Shown here: piece after piece, positions 9,048-18,910 of the stretch
How the letters are laid out: every line of letters begins with the position of its first letter
How positions within the stretch are numbered: position 1 is the first letter of the stretch
DNA from: Aquella oligotrophica
Lineage (GTDB): Bacteria; Pseudomonadota; Gammaproteobacteria; Burkholderiales; UBA11063
DNA length: 64,000 bases
Assembly: GCF_002892535.1 (NCBI RefSeq)
Contig: NZ_CP024847.1
Span: 62,001-126,000 of the forward strand
Direction: 5' to 3'
Made by a program: the position numbers and the translations under genes
The notes under the pieces: generated by a model
Told to the model about the DNA's origin: nothing
Databases searched by the model: none
What the model saw: only the letters and a program-made list of their open reading frames with translations

Positions 9048-9692
9048 TTAATCCATTCTTGCTAGGATTGTTTCAGTTGCTTTTACTTTTTGTCCAATGC
9101 TAACCAAAGGTGTTGCTGATAATGGCAAATACACATCAACCCTGGAACCAAAGCGAATGAAGCCATAACGTTCACCACGAGTTAACCACTCACCAGCTTT
9201 AGTATAACATAAGATACGCCTTGCAACTAAACCTGCTACTTGTACAAAGGTAATTTTATGCCCATTATTCATACGTACAATAATTGCATTGCGCTCATTT
9301 TCACTTGATGCTTTATCAAAATCAGCATTAATGAATTTGCCCGGAATATAATTAACTTTTACAACTTCACCATCAACGGGAGAGCGATTAGAATGCACAT
9401 TAAAAACATTCATAAAGACACTAATTCTTAAAGCATCAACTCCCTGATAATCATCGTAGGCTTTTTCAACACTTATTACCTTGCCATCTGCAGGAGAAAG
9501 CACCAGATTAGGTTCATCCGGAATTACCCGTGGCGGATCTCTAAAAAACTGAATAACAAAAATTGCCACTAAAATAAAAGGCAGTGCTGCCCAAAAGTTA
9601 CCTAAGTACCAGATTAACAATGATAATCCAACACTGATTATTATAAACGGCCAACCTTCTTTAGCCAGTATTGGATGTGGGTAATGCTTCAA
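9048..9692 (-). CDS. psd: phosphatidylserine decarboxylase proenzyme (short form)
   Basis: 214 residues, matching the short membrane-bound Psd class. It decarboxylates phosphatidylserine to phosphatidylethanolamine using a pyruvoyl group made by self-cleavage. The cleavage site is in RFGSR, between G182 and S183. One or two membrane segments lie at about 16-50, followed by the SPADGKV and [14 protein letters not shown] motifs. It is the first of the seven lipid genes and begins 32 bases after the PBP1A stop. Confidence 0.95.
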   Translation of the reverse strand: MKHYPHPILAKEGWPFIIISVGLSLLIWYLGNFWAALPFILVAIFVIQFFRDPPRVIPDEPNLVLSPADGKVISVEKAYDDYQGVDALRISVFMNVFNVHSNRSPVDGEVVKVNYIPGKFINADFDKASSENERNAIIVRMNNGHKITFVQVAGLVARRILCYTKAGEWLTRGERYGFIRFGSRVDVYLPLSATPLVSIGQKVKATETILARMD

Positions 9693-9724
9693 CCTATACT
9701 CCTATCTTATTAAATATACAAAAT

Positions 9725-12154
9725 TTAGTCTTGAATGCTTTCTATTATATCATCAATAGAGGACTGCTTGCCAGAATTAGTCGCCTTATCCGCACTATTA
9801 TTGGACTTCTCTGGACTACTACTATTTGCTTTTACTCCACTAGCATTATCATTATCTGAAATAGCGATTTCACCATCAACGGAATCTTCAGAATCCATAC
9901 CTGATGCATCGTGTTTACCAATCGGACTTCCTACGTAGTAATATTCAGTATCACCTTTCCAAGTACCTTCAGGCTCACTGACTATTCCATCTGGCATCGG
10001 TAATTGCCTTTCTGGCAGATTCGCTAGGGCAACGCGCATAAAATCAATCCAAATCGGCAAAGCTAGCGTAGCACCAAATTGGCGTCCCAAGGTTTTTGGC
10101 TGATCATAACCTACCCAAGTAATCGTAACAATATCTGGAGTATAACCATCAAACCATACATCTTTTGAGTCGTTGGTAGTACCAGTTTTCCCACCGACAT
10201 CACTACGGTGAAGCTCACGCCATGCCCGTGCCCCAGTACCATATTTGGCAACATCCTTCAGAATACTATTCATAATAAAAGCATTCCGTTTATCTATCAC
10301 TGGTGGCGTAGTATTGGCATTAACCACTTGCGTTTGGGCTAAAACATTGCCATTGGCATCGGTAATCTTACTAATAAAATAAGGCTGCGTCAGATATCCA
10401 CCATTGGCAAATACAGCATAGGCTTGCGCCATCTGGATTGGAGTTACTTCATTTGCTCCTAGCGCCATCGTTAGATAAGGCTGGAACTGAGACTCGGGAA
10501 ACCCAAATTTACTGACATAACTAATTGCTGCTTTGGGTGTAATCTGATTAAGAATCTTAACTGTTACCAAATTCCGCGAAAGAGTCAGCGCTTGACGTAA
10601 AGTAATCGGACCAAGGAACTGCCCATCATCATTTTTTGGACACCATGCACCACCATCATTACCACCCGGAAAACAAACCTGACTATCATCAATTACTGTT
10701 TCGGTAGTAAACCCTTTATCCAATGCAGCTGAATAGATAAATGGCTTGAAGCTTGAACCGGGCTGGCGGTTTGCTTGCATTACATGATTAAAACTATTGG
10801 CAGTAAAATCATAGCCCCCCATCAGAGCCAAAATTGCACCTGTATTTGGATTCATAGCAACCAAAGCACCTTGCGTTTGTGGCAATTGCCCTACTTGCCA
10901 ACCATTTGTGCCTTGTATGACACGAATAACTGAACCAGGAAGAATTTGCTTAGCTTCACCACCACCAAGATATTTACGTACCGGATCAAGCTGTTTACCA
11001 GTTATCTTGACATGCGTTCCGTTTCTGATAATGGCATCAATTTCATTCCCATCAACGTGTAATACTATGGCAGCAAGCAAATCTCCATAATCATTAAAAC
11101 TATCAAACTCGCCTAAGGCAGTCTGATCAATAGTACTGTCATCAGGAGTAGTTAAATCAACTCGCTTTTCTGGTCCGGCATAGCCTCGCGACATATCGTA
11201 ATTAAGAATACCTTTACGTAATGCGGCATAAGCTGCCTGCTGAAGTTTGCTATTTACAGTTGTATAAACCTTAAAGCCTTTGGTATAAACATCATCACCA
11301 TAAGTCGGGTATAAATACTGCCTAGCCATTTCAGCTACATAACCACCAGCATCAGTTGAGTCTTTGACTGTTCCTTTGATAACGGTAATCTTCTGTGCAA
11401 CTGCTGTATCATATTGTTCCTGAGTGATGTAGTTATGCTTTAACATTCTGCCAAGAACATAAATTTCGCGTTCATGCGAGCGTTTAGGATTAACCACTGG
11501 ATTATACGCGGATGGTGCTTTTGGCAATCCAGCTAAAACAGCATATTCAGCAATAGTAAGTTTATCGACTGTTTTGCCAAAATAGGTTTCTGCGGCTTCA
11601 GCAAAACCGTATGCACGCTGCCCAAGGTAAATCTGATTGATATAAAGAGTTAGAATTTGCTCTTTAGTCAGTGAATGCTCAATTTTATAAGCAAGCAAAA
11701 TTTCGTTGAATTTTCGAGTAAAAGTTTTTTGAGTTGTAAGAAAGAAATTTCTGGCTACCTGCATGGTAATTGTACTTGCGCCAGACTGTAAATGTCCACT
11801 GGTAATATTACCGATTGCAGCCCGTAAAATACCAAGAAAATCAATACCACCATGCTCAAAAAAACGCTCATCTTCCGCCGACAAAATAGCTTCAACCAGT
11901 AGTTTTGGGGTATCTTGATAATCGATATAAATCCGGTGCTCCTGACCAAATTGTCCGAGTAATACCCCATCAGCCGAAAATACTTGTAATGGTAGTTTTG
12001 GCTGATAGTTACGTAATTCATCCATGCTTGGTAACTTTGGATAAGTCACCATAACCATTACACCAACAACACCAACCCCTGCAATAATCAAACCAATAAT
12101 TAGTAAAAATAATCTGGCAATTATTGAAGTTTTTCTTTTTGGTTTGAATTCCAT
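9725..12154 (-). CDS. mrcA: penicillin-binding protein 1A (glycosyltransferase/transpeptidase)
   Basis: A class A PBP of 809 residues that polymerises and crosslinks peptidoglycan. It has a short cytoplasmic tail, one membrane anchor (about 13-37), the GT51 domain with the EDERFFEH motif (E94) and GASTITMQVARN. An OB-like insertion follows, then the transpeptidase with SSFK (S467 nucleophile), SRN near 530 and KTGTTND near 655. The last 60 residues are polar, low-complexity and rich in Ser, Asn and Asp. It may share transcripts with psd. Confidence 0.95.
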   Translation of the reverse strand: MEFKPKRKTSIIARLFLLIIGLIIAGVGVVGVMVMVTYPKLPSMDELRNYQPKLPLQVFSADGVLLGQFGQEHRIYIDYQDTPKLLVEAILSAEDERFFEHGGIDFLGILRAAIGNITSGHLQSGASTITMQVARNFFLTTQKTFTRKFNEILLAYKIEHSLTKEQILTLYINQIYLGQRAYGFAEAAETYFGKTVDKLTIAEYAVLAGLPKAPSAYNPVVNPKRSHEREIYVLGRMLKHNYITQEQYDTAVAQKITVIKGTVKDSTDAGGYVAEMARQYLYPTYGDDVYTKGFKVYTTVNSKLQQAAYAALRKGILNYDMSRGYAGPEKRVDLTTPDDSTIDQTALGEFDSFNDYGDLLAAIVLHVDGNEIDAIIRNGTHVKITGKQLDPVRKYLGGGEAKQILPGSVIRVIQGTNGWQVGQLPQTQGALVAMNPNTGAILALMGGYDFTANSFNHVMQANRQPGSSFKPFIYSAALDKGFTTETVIDDSQVCFPGGNDGGAWCPKNDDGQFLGPITLRQALTLSRNLVTVKILNQITPKAAISYVSKFGFPESQFQPYLTMALGANEVTPIQMAQAYAVFANGGYLTQPYFISKITDANGNVLAQTQVVNANTTPPVIDKRNAFIMNSILKDVAKYGTGARAWRELHRSDVGGKTGTTNDSKDVWFDGYTPDIVTITWVGYDQPKTLGRQFGATLALPIWIDFMRVALANLPERQLPMPDGIVSEPEGTWKGDTEYYYVGSPIGKHDASGMDSEDSVDGEIAISDNDNASGVKANSSSPEKSNNSADKATNSGKQSSIDDIIESIQD

Positions 12155-12251
12155 ATGGTTACTCTTCTAATTATGGACAGGTTAAAAACTAACCTACGGT
12201 TTAACTTTGAAAATTATACTATAAACTTAACTAAAGCATAAGCCACAGTAG

Positions 12252-13814
12252 CTATTCCCACTCAATTGTGGCAGGTGGCTTACCAGAAATATCATAAACT
12301 ACCCGATTAATACCCTTGACTTCATTAATAATCCGGTTTGCGACACGGGTAATAAATTCAAATGGCAAGTTTGCAACATTTGCGGTCATAAAATCAGTTG
12401 TTTCTACAGCGCGTAATGAAACCACATAATCATAAGTACGTCCATCACCCATAACGCCAACTGAACGAACTGGCATGAAAACTACAAATGCCTGCGCTAC
12501 TTTTTGATATAGCTCACTTTTATAAAGCTCTTCAATGAAGATATTATCAGCAAGCTGTAATAGTTGTACATATTCAGGCTTAACTTCACCAAGTATTCTA
12601 ACCCCAAGCCCAGGACCAGGAAACGGATGGCGATAAATTAATTTTGGTGCAATTCCCATTGCAACTCCAAGACTACGCACCTCGTCCTTGAATAACTCTC
12701 GTAGCGGCTCTAGCAATTTTAAATTAAGGGTTTCTGGCAATCCACCGACATTATGATGGGATTTGATATTATGTGCCTTATTATTTTTACTACCCGCAGA
12801 TTCAATCACATCTGGATAAATCGTCCCCTGTGCCAACCACTTTACACCATCTAGTTTAGTAGCCTCATGCTGAAAAATGTCAACAAACAGCTTACCAATT
12901 ATTTTACGCTTTTGTTCTGGATCAGTTACACCAGCTAAAGCGGTATAAAATTGCTCTTGTGCATTGATACGAATTATATTAAGTCCAAGGTTATCATGGT
13001 AATTTTGCATTACCTGATCACCTTCATTATGTCTTAATAAACCAGTATCGACAAAAATACAAATCAGCTGTTCACCGATTGCCTTATGTATCAGGACTCC
13101 AGCAACCGTACTATCGACACCGCCAGATAAACCCAAAACCACTTTATCACCACCAACCTGTTGGCGGATTTTGGCGATAGCCTCATCGACATAATTTGGC
13201 ATAGTCCAAGATGGTGCACACTTACAAATATCTAAGACGAAATGACCAAGCATTTTGTCACCCTGCTTGGTATGAGTCACTTCAGGATGAAACTGTACCG
13301 CATAAATTTGGCGCTTAGTATCCGCCATCGCTGCAATCGGACAGCTATCAGTTTCAGCAATAACCTCAAACCCTTCGGGTAATCGAGTAACCTTATCACC
13401 ATGGCTCATCCACACCTGAAGGTAGTTACCCTCTTCATTTGCACCATCACTTAAATTATCAAACAAAGTTGATTTGAGTTTATTAATCTCCGCATAACCA
13501 AATTCACGTTTGCCAGAATTAACTACCTCACCACCTAATTGCTTGGCAATAGTTTGCATTCCATAACAAATGCCAAATACTGGAATACCAAGATTAAAGA
13601 CTACATCGGGAGCACTTGGGGTATCAGTCTCATATACCGAATTTGGCCCACCAGAAAGAATTATTCCCTTAGGGGCAAACTCACAAATCAGTTTTTCATC
13701 AACATCGTAAGGGTGTATCTCGCAATATACGTTTAATTCACGTATTCTCCGTGCGATTAGTTGAGTTACCTGTGAACCAAAATCTAGAATCAAAATTTTA
13801 TCTAATTGCATCAT
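12252..13814 (-). CDS. guaA: GMP synthase (glutamine-hydrolysing)
   Basis: 520 residues, the usual length. It converts XMP, ATP and glutamine to GMP. The N-terminal class I amidotransferase has the nucleophile C83 in GICYGMQ and a His-Glu pair in QFHPEV. The ATP-pyrophosphatase domain has the PP-loop GLSGGVDST. The C-terminal dimerisation domain ends in the invariant KPPATIEWE. It starts 5 bases after pyrH, an unusual pairing that puts purine and pyrimidine nucleotide steps in one transcript. Confidence 0.97.
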   Translation of the reverse strand: MMQLDKILILDFGSQVTQLIARRIRELNVYCEIHPYDVDEKLICEFAPKGIILSGGPNSVYETDTPSAPDVVFNLGIPVFGICYGMQTIAKQLGGEVVNSGKREFGYAEINKLKSTLFDNLSDGANEEGNYLQVWMSHGDKVTRLPEGFEVIAETDSCPIAAMADTKRQIYAVQFHPEVTHTKQGDKMLGHFVLDICKCAPSWTMPNYVDEAIAKIRQQVGGDKVVLGLSGGVDSTVAGVLIHKAIGEQLICIFVDTGLLRHNEGDQVMQNYHDNLGLNIIRINAQEQFYTALAGVTDPEQKRKIIGKLFVDIFQHEATKLDGVKWLAQGTIYPDVIESAGSKNNKAHNIKSHHNVGGLPETLNLKLLEPLRELFKDEVRSLGVAMGIAPKLIYRHPFPGPGLGVRILGEVKPEYVQLLQLADNIFIEELYKSELYQKVAQAFVVFMPVRSVGVMGDGRTYDYVVSLRAVETTDFMTANVANLPFEFITRVANRIINEVKGINRVVYDISGKPPATIEWE

Positions 13815-13819
13815 TTTTC

Positions 13820-14536
13820 CTATTTGCAGTAAACCAACGTACCTTCATCTTCACCTGATACAACACGTAAGAGGCTACCAGGTTTAAAAATACTACAGAC
13901 ATTAATATTCATATCATTTTCACGGCATAAAGCAAAAGCTGCCATATCCATTACACCCAAATTTTGCGAAATCGCATCATCAAATGTTAACCTGTCATAT
14001 CTAACTGCATCAGCATATTTCTTTGGATCTTTATCATAAACTCCATCAACCTTGGTTGCTTTTATCAGTAGATCACAATTCATTTCAATTGCACGTAAGG
14101 CTGCGCCACTATCCGTCGTAAAATAAGGACTACCCACGCCACCAACAAAGATAACCACATCACCATCAGAAATCCGCTTTACTGCACTGTCTCTATTATA
14201 TCCTTTAATAATATTGCCAATTGGAAATGCAGAATAAACTTTAGACGGAATACCACGAGCATTAAAAGCATCGCGTAACAGTATCCCATTCATTGCTGTT
14301 GCAAGCATCCCCATAAAATCAGCATTAGCCCGCTGGATTCCTAGACGATCACTTCCACTTAAACCACGAAAAAAGTTACCACCACCAATTACAACCCCAA
14401 CTCGAACACCTTGTGCCAGAATTTCTTTTACTTGGTTAATGATAAATTCAACTGTACCCGGATCGACTGATTCAGTAGAATCTCCCATTAAGGCTTCACC
14501 AGATAGTTTTAACATTATGCGTGGATATTTGAGCAT
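13820..14536 (-). CDS. pyrH: uridylate kinase (UMP kinase)
   Basis: The 238-residue hexameric UMP kinase that phosphorylates UMP to UDP. Visible family motifs include KLSGEALMG at the start, GGGNFFRG (phosphate binding) and [13 protein letters not shown]. In many bacteria pyrH sits with tsf and frr; here it is followed by guaA instead, and the tsf/frr genes are not in the window. Confidence 0.97.
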   Translation of the reverse strand: MLKYPRIMLKLSGEALMGDSTESVDPGTVEFIINQVKEILAQGVRVGVVIGGGNFFRGLSGSDRLGIQRANADFMGMLATAMNGILLRDAFNARGIPSKVYSAFPIGNIIKGYNRDSAVKRISDGDVVIFVGGVGSPYFTTDSGAALRAIEMNCDLLIKATKVDGVYDKDPKKYADAVRYDRLTFDDAISQNLGVMDMAAFALCRENDMNINVCSIFKPGSLLRVVSGEDEGTLVYCK

Positions 14537-14759
14537 GCAACTGTTCCTCTTGGAAAAAATCAGCTGAATTATAGCACAAATTCAGGGTGAATCCTTTGTG
14601 ATTATTGATTCTATGATTACTATAGGAACGTGGAAGGATCTCAATTTGTATCTAATCCGGCTGGATAAAGACTAGATAATTGAGATAAAAAAAGAGATTA
14701 GATTTAGTACAAACTTACATTTGGGCAACTGATATTTGTACGTATTTAGGCAATCATAA

Positions 14760-14799
14760 GATAGGTAAATTCATGGCTTATTACCTAGATTTACCTATC
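14760..14799. repeat. 11-bp perfect inverted repeat downstream of the phytochelatin-synthase-like gene
   Basis: GATAGGTAAAT at 14760-14770 pairs perfectly with ATTTACCTATC at 14789-14799 around an 18-base loop. The loop holds another TACCTAG copy of the arm core. There is no T-run on either side. It lies 27 bases past the stop of the minus-strand gene at 14826, so it could be an RNA-stabilising hairpin, a factor-dependent terminator or an operator. Confidence 0.45.
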
Positions 14800-14825
14800 A
14801 AAGAAAGTGTTTCTAATGCCGTAGT

Positions 14826-15686
14826 TTAGGAAGCTTTATTTGCATTAACCAAGATATAGCCACGATAATTATTACCATCCTTAGTATTCATGCTTTTATA
14901 AAGGTCATAAACTTTTAACCATTCCCATGGTGCAAAAGCATTCCAAGTTTCAATAATCAATACAGAGTCACTGGCTTCATCGTATGCACCGATAGGAGAA
15001 AAATGTCCACCATTTAGTTCTGACATTACATTTAGATTATAGTTCACGATCATATACTGAGTTGGGTTGGTCATGATTTGTTTAAGTAGTACGCGAAATG
15101 CAGCAATATCAGCATCACTTGAAGTATCAACATGTTTAGCTTCTGCTGTTAATCCCTGTAAATTTAACGCTTCAGTTAGTTGATCAAGCGTAACCCCGAC
15201 AACGTATTTACCATCAACCTTTTTACGTCCATAGATGACTTCTTTATCCAAATAACCATTGACTTTATCATTAAAGAAATTTTCTTCTGTCCAAGTAAAA
15301 TTGCCATCAATATAGCCATCTTCAAGATTATAAAAAGAGCCAGTTTTAGATAAAGGTGGCTGTTTACCTAGTGTTGCATAAATAGTATTTAACATAATTA
15401 CGCCTGAGGCAATACCACAACTAAGGATATTGCTTTGTGGGGAATAATGCGTTGACAGGTTATAAAATGGCGCTTTATATTGTGAAGAATTAAATCTTGC
15501 AATTCCTTCTGGCGTATTATATGAAAGTACCGCCATAGTGTTTGAATATGGACTAACAGTGTATTTTGCATAGCCATAGTCATAGACTGTCGGGCTTGGT
15601 GTAGCAGAAGTTGTTGAAGCTCCGCCAGATGAACAACCAGTAAGTACAACCATCAACAATACTGACAAGAATCTTTTTTTATTCAT
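14826..15686 (-). CDS. phytochelatin-synthase-like lipoprotein (papain-fold)
   Basis: 286 residues with a lipoprotein signal (LTGC, C18). The mature part resembles the N-terminal catalytic domain of phytochelatin synthases and their bacterial relatives, which are gamma-glutamylcysteine dipeptidyl transferases or glutathione hydrolases. It has SCGIASGVIMLN with the presumed nucleophile C90, and GGHFSPIGAYDEASD with the presumed catalytic H228. The usual aspartate of the triad appears to be glutamate (E246 in LIIETWNAF, where plant enzymes have ILDVARF). The export signal means it would work outside the cytoplasm, perhaps on periplasmic thiol peptides. Its promoter carries a 32-bp element shared with the aerolysin-like gene at 28970. 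Confidence 0.8.
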   Translation of the reverse strand: MNKKRFLSVLLMVVLTGCSSGGASTTSATPSPTVYDYGYAKYTVSPYSNTMAVLSYNTPEGIARFNSSQYKAPFYNLSTHYSPQSNILSCGIASGVIMLNTIYATLGKQPPLSKTGSFYNLEDGYIDGNFTWTEENFFNDKVNGYLDKEVIYGRKKVDGKYVVGVTLDQLTEALNLQGLTAEAKHVDTSSDADIAAFRVLLKQIMTNPTQYMIVNYNLNVMSELNGGHFSPIGAYDEASDSVLIIETWNAFAPWEWLKVYDLYKSMNTKDGNNYRGYILVNANKAS

Positions 15687-15771
15687 TTTTACCCCTAATT
15701 TTTATTTTTGCATAAATAATGGCTTCTGATCAGAACACTTTTATATTGCATTTAAATTAATCTTAGTATAG

Positions 15772-15801
15772 ATTTTACTTCAATTGATTTACTAATGTAA
15801 A
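15772..15801 (-). promoter_or_regulatory. predicted promoter of the phytochelatin-synthase-like gene
   Basis: On the minus strand, -35 TTTACA (15796-15801) and -10 TAAAAT (15772-15777) are 18 bases apart, about 85 bases upstream of the ATG. The -35 touches the shared 32-bp element. Confidence 0.45.
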
Positions 15802-15828
15802 TATACATTTACGTATAACATGCATGCA
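15797..15828. promoter_or_regulatory. 32-bp shared promoter element, copy A
   Basis: 29 of 32 bases match copy B at 30590-30621 without gaps. It contains TATAC-N6-GTATA (inverted repeat) followed by the palindrome GCATGC. It ends at the predicted -35 of the downstream minus-strand gene, a typical place for an activator or repressor site. Confidence 0.65.
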
Positions 15829-15911
15829 GAAATGAATGGTAAGGTAAACACCGTGTCAATGTTATTTAGGCGAGGTGTAGTATTTAGACCTATTATGCGG
15901 TGAAAATAGGA

Positions 15912-15932
15912 AAGAAGGGCAGAACCCTTCTT
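15912..15932 (-). terminator. terminator-like hairpin after pyrF
   Basis: AAGAAGGG and CCCTTCTT form an 8-bp stem around CAGAA, 15 bases past the pyrF stop. The T-run on the minus strand is weak (TTTCC). Confidence 0.5.
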
Positions 15933-15946
15933 AGTTTAATCGTAAT

Positions 15947-16633
15947 TTAAAGATTTAGATTAATATCACGCAGTGTTTGAAGTGGATTTTGTGATTGGGT
16001 TATTGGACGACCGATCACCAGATAGTCAGCGCCATTCTTAATTGCCATTTGTGGAGTCATAATCCTAGTTTGATCATCAGTTTTGCTATCACTCAACCGA
16101 ATCCCAGGCGTAACCGTCAAAAATTCGCGACTAGTTTTGTCTTTGATAGCTTGAGCCTCCCACGCTGAACATACCACCCCATCAATACCACAGTCATAAG
16201 CAAGTTTTGCCAGATATAAGGTTTGTTCAGTCAAGTCGCGGCTAAAGCCGATTTCTTTAACATCTTCTTCGCCAAGGCTAGTAAGAATTGTCACCGCGAT
16301 TAATAATGGCTTATTATCACTTTCTTCAATTGCCCTTCTTGCAGCAAGGAGCATTTCACGTCCACCACTAGCATGAACATTTACCATCCAAACACCAAGA
16401 TTGGCTGCTGCCTTTATCGCTTTATAAACAGTATTCGGAATATCATGGAATTTTAAATCCAGAAAAACTTCAAACCCAGCATTTTGTACTTCTCTCACAA
16501 CCTCTGGACCATAACAGGTAAAAAGCTCTTTGCCAATTTTTAACCTACACTCATCAGGGCTAATCCCAGAAATAAATTTTCTTATTTCGCTAATATCGTT
16601 GAAATCTAATGCTACTATTGTCTTCGGATTCAT
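15947..16633 (-). CDS. pyrF: orotidine 5'-phosphate decarboxylase
   Basis: 228 residues. Decarboxylates OMP to UMP, the last step of de novo UMP synthesis. The catalytic Lys/Asp tetrad motif DLKFHDIPNTV is intact, and the phosphate-binding end reads DYLVIGRPITQ. It follows the small secreted protein gene by 23 bases in the decarboxylase operon, although the genes share no obvious pathway. Confidence 0.97.
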   Translation of the reverse strand: MNPKTIVALDFNDISEIRKFISGISPDECRLKIGKELFTCYGPEVVREVQNAGFEVFLDLKFHDIPNTVYKAIKAAANLGVWMVNVHASGGREMLLAARRAIEESDNKPLLIAVTILTSLGEEDVKEIGFSRDLTEQTLYLAKLAYDCGIDGVVCSAWEAQAIKDKTSREFLTVTPGIRLSDSKTDDQTRIMTPQMAIKNGADYLVIGRPITQSQNPLQTLRDINLNL

Positions 16634-16656
16634 AAATTAACCTAGCTAAAATTATA

Positions 16657-17046
16657 TTATTTTCTTGAACATAAATGTAGTGCTAACGGCTCACTCTCGT
16701 AAGGAGTATAATCAAATGCATAACATTTTTTGCTAACCCCATGTAGATGACTACACATTTTACTAAACGCTGGAATTATAGTAGAAGTAATGCTCTTATG
16801 ATTATCAATATAACTAACCGTTAACATCTGGTTAGCCTTTGATTTAGGATGCGTATAATCTACTTGCAAAGTAAGTATTTTACTCTCATTTATATTAAGG
16901 ACGCTATTTTGTAACTTTTCTTTCCCAGTAGTTATTTGATATTGGGCTTGTGATTCTGAACAGTTAATCAACTGAACTGTCAGCGCATTTGCCCCACCCG
17001 CCAAAAATAAAAGCAATAAAGCCATTTCCGAATTAAATTTTTTCAT
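16657..17046 (-). CDS. small secreted protein of unknown function
   Basis: 129 residues with a clear Sec signal peptide (MKKFNSEMALLLLFLAGGANA) and four cysteines in the mature part (in NCSES, MCSHL, KKCYAF and HLCSRK) that may form two disulfides. I do not recognise a family. The start overlaps the preceding decarboxylase stop as ATGA, so it is translationally coupled. Probably periplasmic. Confidence 0.7.
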   Translation of the reverse strand: MKKFNSEMALLLLFLAGGANALTVQLINCSESQAQYQITTGKEKLQNSVLNINESKILTLQVDYTHPKSKANQMLTVSYIDNHKSITSTIIPAFSKMCSHLHGVSKKCYAFDYTPYESEPLALHLCSRK

Positions 17047-18704
17047 TTTCCCTGACTCTCTCTTTGTTTGACTACTAATTCGGCAAGTTTTAATAACGCT
17101 GACGGATATTCGTATTTGCCCATTTTCACCTCAATCAGCCACATTTTATCAGTTTGCTGTTTTGCCTGATTTAAAACCTGCTCCAATTCCGTAGCATTAG
17201 TTACTATCCTAGTATAAGCATTACCACCGAATGAATCTGCTAATGAAGTATAGTTCCAGATCTGAACATCATTATAGGAGGAATTTTCGCCAAGAAATGC
17301 CCGTTCAATCGTGTAACCCTCATTATTTAGAATCAGAATTACCGGCTTTAAGTCGTAGCGTAACATGGTAGAAATTGCCTGGACACTCATTTGTAGCGAA
17401 CCATCTCCGGTAATCAATAGTGTCCGCCCAGTTTTTTTGGCAAGGGCTACCCCACTAGTTGCAGCTAGTGCATACCCGATTGAATACCAATTGACACTGC
17501 TAATAACCTTTACCTTAGCTGGTACTTTGTAATAACCAGCAGTAAAAGAGATCGTCCCGGTTTCAAGAATTAGGGTATCATTTTCGGCAAGGAATTTGCC
17601 AGCCTCATCAATAATGTGGTCGTGGAGAATAGTATTTGCTGGCAGATTTGCGCTAGTCTGATAATTAGGATTATGCGTAATTTCATTAAACCTACGATTA
17701 ATCTGAAGCTCAGTAATAGCAGTAATTACGCTAGTAAAATTAGTAATTGTAAATGACTCATTATTATAGGCCGCACTATCTAGCTGAATGTCAATGAGTT
17801 TATCTTGCGGGAGATTGGCGCTAAATTCACCAAGATTAATCTCACAGTTAAACATACCGAGCGAAATAATGCAATCGCTACTTTCAACAAATTCCCGTAC
17901 CTGATGCACAGAAAATTCGCCAGCATAAACCCCACCATAATTGGCAAGCTCTTCACGAATTAGCCCTTTGACCGCCCAACTAAGGACAAAAGGTATTCCT
18001 CTAATTGCAAGAAAAGTCTCAATTTCTTGCCCTAGATTATAACGATCAATCAAATCACCAACGATAATTATTGGATTTTTTGCATTGAGGAGCTTCTGAT
18101 GAATTAGATCAACAATCTTCGCTTCAGAATCAGTTAGTGGTTCATTTACATTAAGCTTAATTTTAGCCGTAGGAGCAGGAATCATGTGTAATGCCAAATC
18201 TTGGGGAATTTGCATATAGACAGGCTGTTTATGTCTGATACAGGCGTTAATCAAACGATCTATCTGTTCACCGGGGTTATCAAAAGTAATTAATCCTTGG
18301 GCACAAGTTATCTGCTCATAGATTTTCAATGATTGATCATATTTACCATTTAAAAGTGTATGATGTAGCGGTAATTTCTTTGCTATCTTACTAAGCGCGA
18401 TACCACCTGTAATTTTCAGTACCGGAACTCGTTCGGCATAAGCACCAGCAATACCATTTACCGCACTTAATTCACCGGGACCATAAGTAGTAATCAGCGT
18501 ACTAATCCCATGAGTTCTGGCATAACCATCTGCGGCATATGAAGCATTTAACTCATTACATTCACTGATAAATCTAAATCTGTCATCATGTTCTATTTTC
18601 TCGACAATCCCCAGATTAAAATCTCCCGGAACACCGATGATATCAGAAATACCTAGCTCAGCTAGCCTAACTAGTAAATACTCGCAAACACTGATTAATT
18701 GCAT
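17043..18704 (-). CDS. thiamine-diphosphate 2-oxoacid decarboxylase (pyruvate/indolepyruvate type)
   Basis: 553 residues with the three-domain layout of pyruvate and indolepyruvate decarboxylases. The N-terminal part has the conserved glutamate E51 in ECNELNASYAADGYAR and the paired histidines LPLHHT. The C-terminal part has the thiamine-diphosphate motif GDGSLQMSVQ ending in NNEGYT. The reaction would be decarboxylation of a 2-oxoacid to an aldehyde in the cytoplasm; substrate (pyruvate, indolepyruvate or branched 2-oxoacids) cannot be fixed from motifs. A perfect AGGAGGAA ribosome site precedes the ATG. An inverted repeat GTATAAG-A-CTTATAC lies about 40 bases upstream. Confidence 0.88.
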   Translation of the reverse strand: MQLISVCEYLLVRLAELGISDIIGVPGDFNLGIVEKIEHDDRFRFISECNELNASYAADGYARTHGISTLITTYGPGELSAVNGIAGAYAERVPVLKITGGIALSKIAKKLPLHHTLLNGKYDQSLKIYEQITCAQGLITFDNPGEQIDRLINACIRHKQPVYMQIPQDLALHMIPAPTAKIKLNVNEPLTDSEAKIVDLIHQKLLNAKNPIIIVGDLIDRYNLGQEIETFLAIRGIPFVLSWAVKGLIREELANYGGVYAGEFSVHQVREFVESSDCIISLGMFNCEINLGEFSANLPQDKLIDIQLDSAAYNNESFTITNFTSVITAITELQINRRFNEITHNPNYQTSANLPANTILHDHIIDEAGKFLAENDTLILETGTISFTAGYYKVPAKVKVISSVNWYSIGYALAATSGVALAKKTGRTLLITGDGSLQMSVQAISTMLRYDLKPVILILNNEGYTIERAFLGENSSYNDVQIWNYTSLADSFGGNAYTRIVTNATELEQVLNQAKQQTDKMWLIEVKMGKYEYPSALLKLAELVVKQRESQGK

Positions 18705-18810
18705 AATAATTCCTCCTATCCATTATGATATACCAAAAAAACGTATAAGACTTATACATTTTTAGCTATTTAAATTTGTCATGATTTTACATTACAATAA
18801 CCCTATATCC

Positions 18811-18826
18811 ATTTTGCCGGCAAAAT
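18811..18826. repeat. 16-bp perfect palindrome upstream of the LPMO gene
   Basis: ATTTTGCCGGCAAAAT is a perfect palindrome directly before a long hairpin. It could be an operator for a dimeric regulator. Confidence 0.5.
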
Positions 18827-18870
18827 CAGAAACTTTCAGATGTATGAGGGAGATAGTTTGAAAGTTTCTG
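18827..18870 (+). promoter_or_regulatory. 12-bp hairpin in the LPMO leader
   Basis: CAGAAACTTTCA at 18827-18838 and TGAAAGTTTCTG at 18859-18870 pair perfectly around a 20-base purine-rich loop. It lies 40 bases before the start codon. No T-run follows, so it is not a terminator; it may stabilise the mRNA or be a regulator target. Confidence 0.5.
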
Positions 18871-18910
18871 CCTATAGGTTTTAAATTACTCTCAAGGGAA
18901 GGAGTATCTC

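Noticed and set aside
18727-18757. third copy of the 32-bp element upstream of the decarboxylase gene
   Set aside because: It has TATAC and GTATA, but nine bases apart rather than six and without GCATGC; the resemblance is likely chance.
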